17,588 nt of DNA from Nitrospiraceae bacterium (GTDB lineage Bacteria; Nitrospirota; UBA9217): assembly GCA_003454665.1 (NCBI GenBank), contig DMKB01000230.1, positions 331-17,918 on the forward strand. Reading direction: 5' to 3'. A model generated the notes under the pieces. The model worked only from the letters and a program-made list of their open reading frames with translations, was not told where the DNA came from and ran no database searches. Positions within the stretch are counted from its first letter, which is position 1; each line of letters begins with the position of its first letter. Of this stretch, positions 14,805 to 17,588 are shown one piece after another. A program made the translations under genes and the position numbers.

Positions 14805-14875
14805 GAACAATGGACACTGTCAGGGGTAACCCTCCGGGGTAGGGAGGATAAGGGGGATGACAGTGCCCATTGCTC
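14805..14875. repeat. 71-bp inverted repeat/hairpin upstream of the efflux operon
   Basis: Left arm GAACAATGGACACTGTCA (14805-14822) and right arm TGACAGTGCCCATTGCTC (14858-14875) are complementary at 16 of 18 positions. Inside the loop, CCTCC and GGAGG can form a second small stem. It would lie in the 5' untranslated RNA of the rhodanese gene if the promoter below is real. It could be a regulatory hairpin or a tiny non-autonomous mobile element. Confidence 0.7.
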
Positions 14876-14895
14876 AATGCTTCGTCTATCTCTAT

Positions 14896-14912
14896 ATCAA
14901 TATCCGTGCCAA
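14896..14912 (-). promoter_or_regulatory. Candidate sigma-54-type (-24/-12) promoter
   Basis: The minus strand reads TTGGCACGGATATTGAT. This matches the -24 element TGGCACG fully and the -12 element TTGC as TTGA after the correct 4-nt spacing. The -12 GC is usually important, so the mismatch weakens the call. Transcription would start near 14884 and run into the hairpin and then the rhodanese gene. Confidence 0.35.
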
Positions 14913-15230
14913 AACATAATGCACTGTTTTTATTAAATTTTTTTATTGGGCCTTTGGAAAGGAAAAGAGACTATAGGAAAGAATTGTCGAACAACACCGT
15001 CGTGCACTCTATGTCAATATACCGGTAAATTGAACCTTTACTTCTATTTTAGCACGTTTTCTCACCCTCGACAATTTTGTCCCCCCGATAGGTCTTACCT
15101 GCTACGTTTGTCCTGGGGAAGGAGAATTGCCAGCACATGAGAAAACGCAGAGGCTTGAAAAACGATTAAAAGCAGAAGAAGAAAAGGGAGCATTTAGGGA
15201 TCAACGCGACGGGTATTCGACGATCGTCGG

Positions 15231-15530
15231 TCATTCATCCTTGAGAGCATCAGGAACAATATTTCCCGTCTGATCCATTCGGCGTACGGCTTCGGCCAGT
15301 TCTGATTCGCTGTATGAGTACGCCAGTTCAGCAGACAGGACGTGCGGTATGGCCTGTATCGTCCTCAGCGTCTGCATCTCCTCGCTGATCGTTTCTCCCT
15401 CGATGGTCACGACAATCCTGCCCTGGTCGTCGTGAAAAGGGGTCTCGCAGTGGTCCACGGCGCGGAGCGCATTTAACACATCCTGCACGTGCTCCGGTCT
15501 TGTCTTGACAACGGCACTCGAAACATTCAT
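15231..15530 (-). CDS. napD: NapD, chaperone for periplasmic nitrate reductase
   Basis: A 99-residue NapD-family protein. In known systems this small cytoplasmic ferredoxin-like-fold protein binds the Tat signal peptide of NapA and prevents premature export during cofactor insertion. The sequence begins M-N-V-S-S-A-V-V-K-T-R-P-E-H, has G-R-I-V-V-T-I-E-G-E in the middle and I-P-H-V-L-S-A-E-L-A-Y-S-Y near the end, all typical of the family. The ATG at 15530 has Shine-Dalgarno AGGAGA 6 nt away. It is separated from napB by about 390 bp, so it may have its own promoter. A palindrome follows its stop codon. Confidence 0.85.
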   Translation of the reverse strand: MNVSSAVVKTRPEHVQDVLNALRAVDHCETPFHDDQGRIVVTIEGETISEEMQTLRTIQAIPHVLSAELAYSYSESELAEAVRRMDQTGNIVPDALKDE

Positions 15531-15921
15531 TGTAATCTCCTGCGGACCCGGCTACGTATCGTCAAACGTTTTGCCACAGAGCACACAGAGGACACAGAGA
15601 ACTTCTTGAAAAATAACATCTCTGCTCCCTCCCCCTCTGCGTATTCTTAAGAATCTCGTAATTACCCCGCGGCCGTACCGCGCCTCGCGGGACTGCGGGG
15701 TGTCGCGTTATCATAAGTCACGCCAGGGCGTGACTGCCGGAGGGTCTCCACCTTTTAATAATCTTTGAGTGAAGAATTTAATAGTGACGCCCTATCTCTT
15801 AATGTATTCTTTACTCTTTTTTATTTTTCTTCTCTCTGCTTTCGGGCCTGTCCCGCTCCGCGGGATGATCTCTGTGGCTAAATATCCTTTTTTTTCAGAG
15901 AGCTTTTGACAGTACCACCAG
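15531..15921. other. 391-bp spacer between napB and napD with hairpins and repeat words
   Basis: No convincing gene. It contains the repeat GCCACAGAG...GGACACAGAG (15573-15600), a perfect palindrome ATTCTTAAGAAT (15643-15654), and a GC-rich stem CCCCGC/GCGGGG (15665-15670, 15695-15700) enclosing CCGCG/CGCGG. It also holds the 9-bp-arm inverted repeat AGTCACGCCAGGGCGTGACT (15716-15735) and TCCCGC/GCGGGA (15851-15856, 15860-15865). Any of these could be a terminator-like or processing structure after napB; none has a T-run. Confidence 0.55.
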
Positions 15922-16482
15922 CTAGTCCGCCGTAACGCCTTCGTTCAAAACATCCTCCAAATTCGACCGGACCCGCCCCTGTTCATTCCGGAATTCGCCG
16001 CGGAAGAGATTCTGCACGGGAACAGCTGCCTCCACCTGCGGAACGTGGCACTGCATGCAGTCGAATCGCTTCCCATCGAGCTTGCCCTTCAGGTCCTTGC
16101 CCGTTCCCAGATCCATGAGATGCGATTTCGGGATAGGGGTCGCCCCCATACCGGCTGCGTTTTCCGGCATGTGACAGCCGATGCACAGGTTCCCTGTTTC
16201 CGCGATCGGCAGCATACCCGTCAGGTCATGAGGGATAAGCGGCGGGCTGTTTTCGAACGCCCGCTCTATGGTCTTACTCGTTCCGGCTTCGGCCTTCGAA
16301 TACTCTCCGTGGGCAGGAACGACGCTCTTTTCCTGAAAGAGTGATCCTTTTCTGATGCCCAGATCGTCTTCACTCAGCGTTCCCTTTCCGGAAGAAGCAC
16401 ACCCTCCGGCAACAAGCGCCAATATCGCGCAGAACAGTACGCCTGCCGCAATAACTTCTCTTCTCTTGAGAACAAAAACCAT
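15922..16482 (-). CDS. napB: NapB, diheme cytochrome c subunit of periplasmic nitrate reductase
   Basis: A 186-residue protein with two c-type heme motifs, C-I-G-C-H (100-104) and C-M-Q-C-H (142-146). They are embedded in the NapB pattern P-P-L-I-P-H (80-85), P-K-S-H-L-M-D (118-124) and C-H-V-P-Q-V (145-150). H85 and H121 are the likely distal heme ligands. NapB passes electrons from the NapGH or NapC quinol oxidase to NapA in the periplasm. The N-terminus has a hydrophobic signal segment ending V-A-G-G-C (C28), so it may be a lipoprotein rather than a soluble cytochrome. The start at 16482 has a strong Shine-Dalgarno (GGAGGTGA) 43 nt after the napH stop region; a longer frame upstream is antisense-like overlap with napH. 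Confidence 0.9.
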   Translation of the reverse strand: MVFVLKRREVIAAGVLFCAILALVAGGCASSGKGTLSEDDLGIRKGSLFQEKSVVPAHGEYSKAEAGTSKTIERAFENSPPLIPHDLTGMLPIAETGNLCIGCHMPENAAGMGATPIPKSHLMDLGTGKDLKGKLDGKRFDCMQCHVPQVEAAVPVQNLFRGEFRNEQGRVRSNLEDVLNEGVTAD

Positions 16483-16525
16483 GACCTTCACCTCCGCTGA
16501 CCGTATCCTGCTCTCTTCCCCGGCT

Positions 16526-17341
16526 TCACTTGTTGCCGGAGAAATACCGGATGCCGAATGCCATCGCATTATCATCACAGGCTTCGATACATTTCCCGCA
16601 ATTGATACATTCTCCCGAGAGAACAAGGGCGTTTTCTTTTCCGACCATGCCCAGGACCTGGTTCTCAGGACAAATTTCCGTGCATTGCATACACACCGTA
16701 CAGTGATCCTTGTCATGCCGTACCCGGAGAAGGCTGTATCGGCCGACGAGCGCGTAAAAGCCTCCCAGGGGACAGGCATGCCCGCAGAACCCGTTCCTGA
16801 CGGCAAGGAGATCGAAGAGGAACAGGGCCAGTATCACCAGCCATCCGAATCCCATGCCGAAAATAATCCCCCGATGCAGCATCGAGACCGGGCTGATCCA
16901 TTCAAAGGCCGCTACGCCCAGGATCGGGGAAAGAAGCAGGCTGAGCCCGAGGACCCCGTATCTCGTGTTTCTGCTTATCCGCGCTCCAACACCGGCAGCT
17001 TCATGATTCACCTTCCTGCGCAGCCAGCCGGCAGCGTCCGTCACCATATTCACGGGACAGACCCAGCCACAGAAGGCCCGGCCTGCGATGACGCCAAAAA
17101 ATAGGAGGACGATGAGCGCGCCCGTCAGTGCCTCGGCTTGAACAACATTCCCCGTCGCGAGTATCTGCAGCACTGCATAGGGGTCAGTGAGCGGCACGGC
17201 GTTCAGAACCTTTGCTGCGCTGAGGTTTCCCGTAAGAATTGTCCAACCCCAGGCGCTCCCGCCGAAAAAAAGAACAAGGGTCAGGCCCTGCGTGATCCTT
17301 CGGGCGATCAAAAACCGGTGTCTGCGGAGCAATCCGTTCAT
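16526..17341 (-). CDS. napH: NapH, membrane ferredoxin-type quinol dehydrogenase subunit
   Basis: A 271-residue polytopic membrane protein with about four membrane segments. It has two Cys-x-x-x-Cys-Pro motifs, C-G-W-V-C-P (91-96) and C-G-H-A-C-P (186-191), characteristic of NapH. Two 4Fe-4S clusters follow near the C-terminus: C214, C217, C220, C224 and C245, C248, C251, C255. With NapG it oxidises menaquinol and sends electrons toward NapB/NapA. I chose the ATG at 17341, one base after the napG stop; GGGAGGGTGA lies upstream. A GTG at 17353 overlapping napG is the alternative. The one-base spacing shows tight coupling with napG. Confidence 0.92.
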   Translation of the reverse strand: MNGLLRRHRFLIARRITQGLTLVLFFGGSAWGWTILTGNLSAAKVLNAVPLTDPYAVLQILATGNVVQAEALTGALIVLLFFGVIAGRAFCGWVCPVNMVTDAAGWLRRKVNHEAAGVGARISRNTRYGVLGLSLLLSPILGVAAFEWISPVSMLHRGIIFGMGFGWLVILALFLFDLLAVRNGFCGHACPLGGFYALVGRYSLLRVRHDKDHCTVCMQCTEICPENQVLGMVGKENALVLSGECINCGKCIEACDDNAMAFGIRYFSGNK

Positions 17342-17342
17342 C

Positions 17343-17588
17343 CTACCGGTCACCCTCCCGGTTCAGATAGTCCAGGGGGTCCTGCTCGCTCCGCGGCGTC
17401 TCTGTCACGGTCTCGGCCGGCGCTTCCCGCAGCCGGCTCTCGTCTCTTCTGTCCCATCCTTTGATGTATCGCACATCAGACGCTCCCATGGCGATAGACC
17501 TGGGGAGCACAAAGATTGACGCCTTTTTCGTCACACAGGCGTGTTCGCACAGACCGCACCCGGTGCAGGCATCGCTGTGAATCACGGG
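17343..17588 (-). CDS. napG: NapG, ferredoxin-type protein (C-terminal part only)
   Basis: The reading frame continues past the right edge of the window, so only the last 81 codons are visible. They contain a complete 4Fe-4S motif, C-T-G-C-G-L-C-E-H-A-C, followed by V-T-K-K-A-S-I-F-V-L-P-R, then G-W-D-R-R and a hydrophilic tail. This matches the final cluster of NapG, a periplasmic iron-sulfur protein that works with NapH. The ATG at 17585 is internal and is not the start. The stop codon lies one base before the napH ATG. Confidence 0.85.
   Translation of the reverse strand, partial: PVIHSDACTGCGLCEHACVTKKASIFVLPRSIAMGASDVRYIKGWDRRDESRLREAPAETVTETPRSEQDPLDYLNREGDR

Larger units (their letters stand above)
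14745..15230. other. 486-bp AT-rich intergenic region upstream of the efflux operon
   Basis: No convincing gene. It contains the long inverted repeat at 14805-14875, a candidate sigma-54-type promoter at 14896-14912, and inverted 9-bp arms AATTGTCGA (14982-14990) and TCGACAATT (15068-15076) that could bind a dimeric regulator. A 12-bp palindrome CGACGATCGTCG (15218-15229) lies directly after the napD stop codon. The segment at 14930-15060 is strikingly AT-rich compared with the genes on both sides. Confidence 0.5.

Noticed and set aside
14946..15140. Short plus-strand frame in the spacer upstream of the efflux operon
   Set aside because: It starts with TTG without a Shine-Dalgarno, and there are no recognisable motifs.
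15034..15288. Plus-strand frame with a Lys/Glu-rich, protein-like stretch (G-E-L-P-A-H-E-K-T-Q-R-L-E-K-R)
   Set aside because: No ATG, and only a poor TTG start. It runs antisense into napD and is not recognised. It could be a gene remnant but cannot be supported.
16483..16806. Upstream extension of the napB frame to 16806
   Set aside because: It overlaps napH coding sequence. The ATG at 16482 has an excellent Shine-Dalgarno and directly precedes the signal segment.

Overview
The window reads as chromosomal DNA from a Gram-negative bacterium. It encodes a periplasmic nitrate reductase (Nap) gene set, a tripartite RND efflux system with its own outer-membrane channel, and several exported proteins. 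The napG-H-B ... D order, the FmdB and DUF2892 small proteins, and the many degenerate intergenic word repeats suggest a Nitrospirota or deltaproteobacterial-type lineage. That placement is inference from gene content only. No rRNA, tRNA, CRISPR array or transposase gene was found. Every well-supported gene except the first partial one lies on the minus strand.

Layout. Positions 1-5400 look like accessory DNA. They hold the 3' end of a small plus-strand GIY-YIG-like gene, a low-GC pair encoding a DegT/StrS-type PLP aminotransferase and a GlpD-like FAD oxidoreductase, a pair encoding a DUF3592 membrane protein and a permuted NlpC/P60 (YiiX-like) enzyme, and an AcpH-type ACP phosphodiesterase. 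A 19-nt motif (exact at two sites, slightly diverged at a third) sits at the 3' end of each of the three minus-strand gene groups. This layout resembles cassette boundaries, although canonical attC cores were not found. Positions 5400-8500 carry small or single genes (FmdB zinc ribbon, DUF2892 membrane protein, an exported protein with a Met-Ala-Asp heptad repeat, a crotonase) separated by unusually repeat-rich spacers.

Positions 8493-14735 form an apparent efflux operon, read right to left: rhodanese, TolC-like outer-membrane factor, membrane fusion protein, RND permease. A candidate sigma-54-type promoter and a long hairpin lie in front of it. Positions 15231-17588 hold the distal part of a nap operon: napG (partial), napH, napB, then a 390-bp spacer with hairpins, then napD. 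The catalytic subunit napA is not in the window. NapG and NapH would pass quinol electrons to the periplasm, NapB would relay them by two c-type hemes, and NapD would chaperone NapA.

Most genes fit known families. The parts most worth a second look are the motif-bounded modules at the left, the aminotransferase/GlpD-like pair with an altered substrate-site motif, the rhodanese-led efflux operon and its upstream region, the heptad-repeat exported protein, the crotonase with changed catalytic positions, and the inverted or tandem intergenic repeats.
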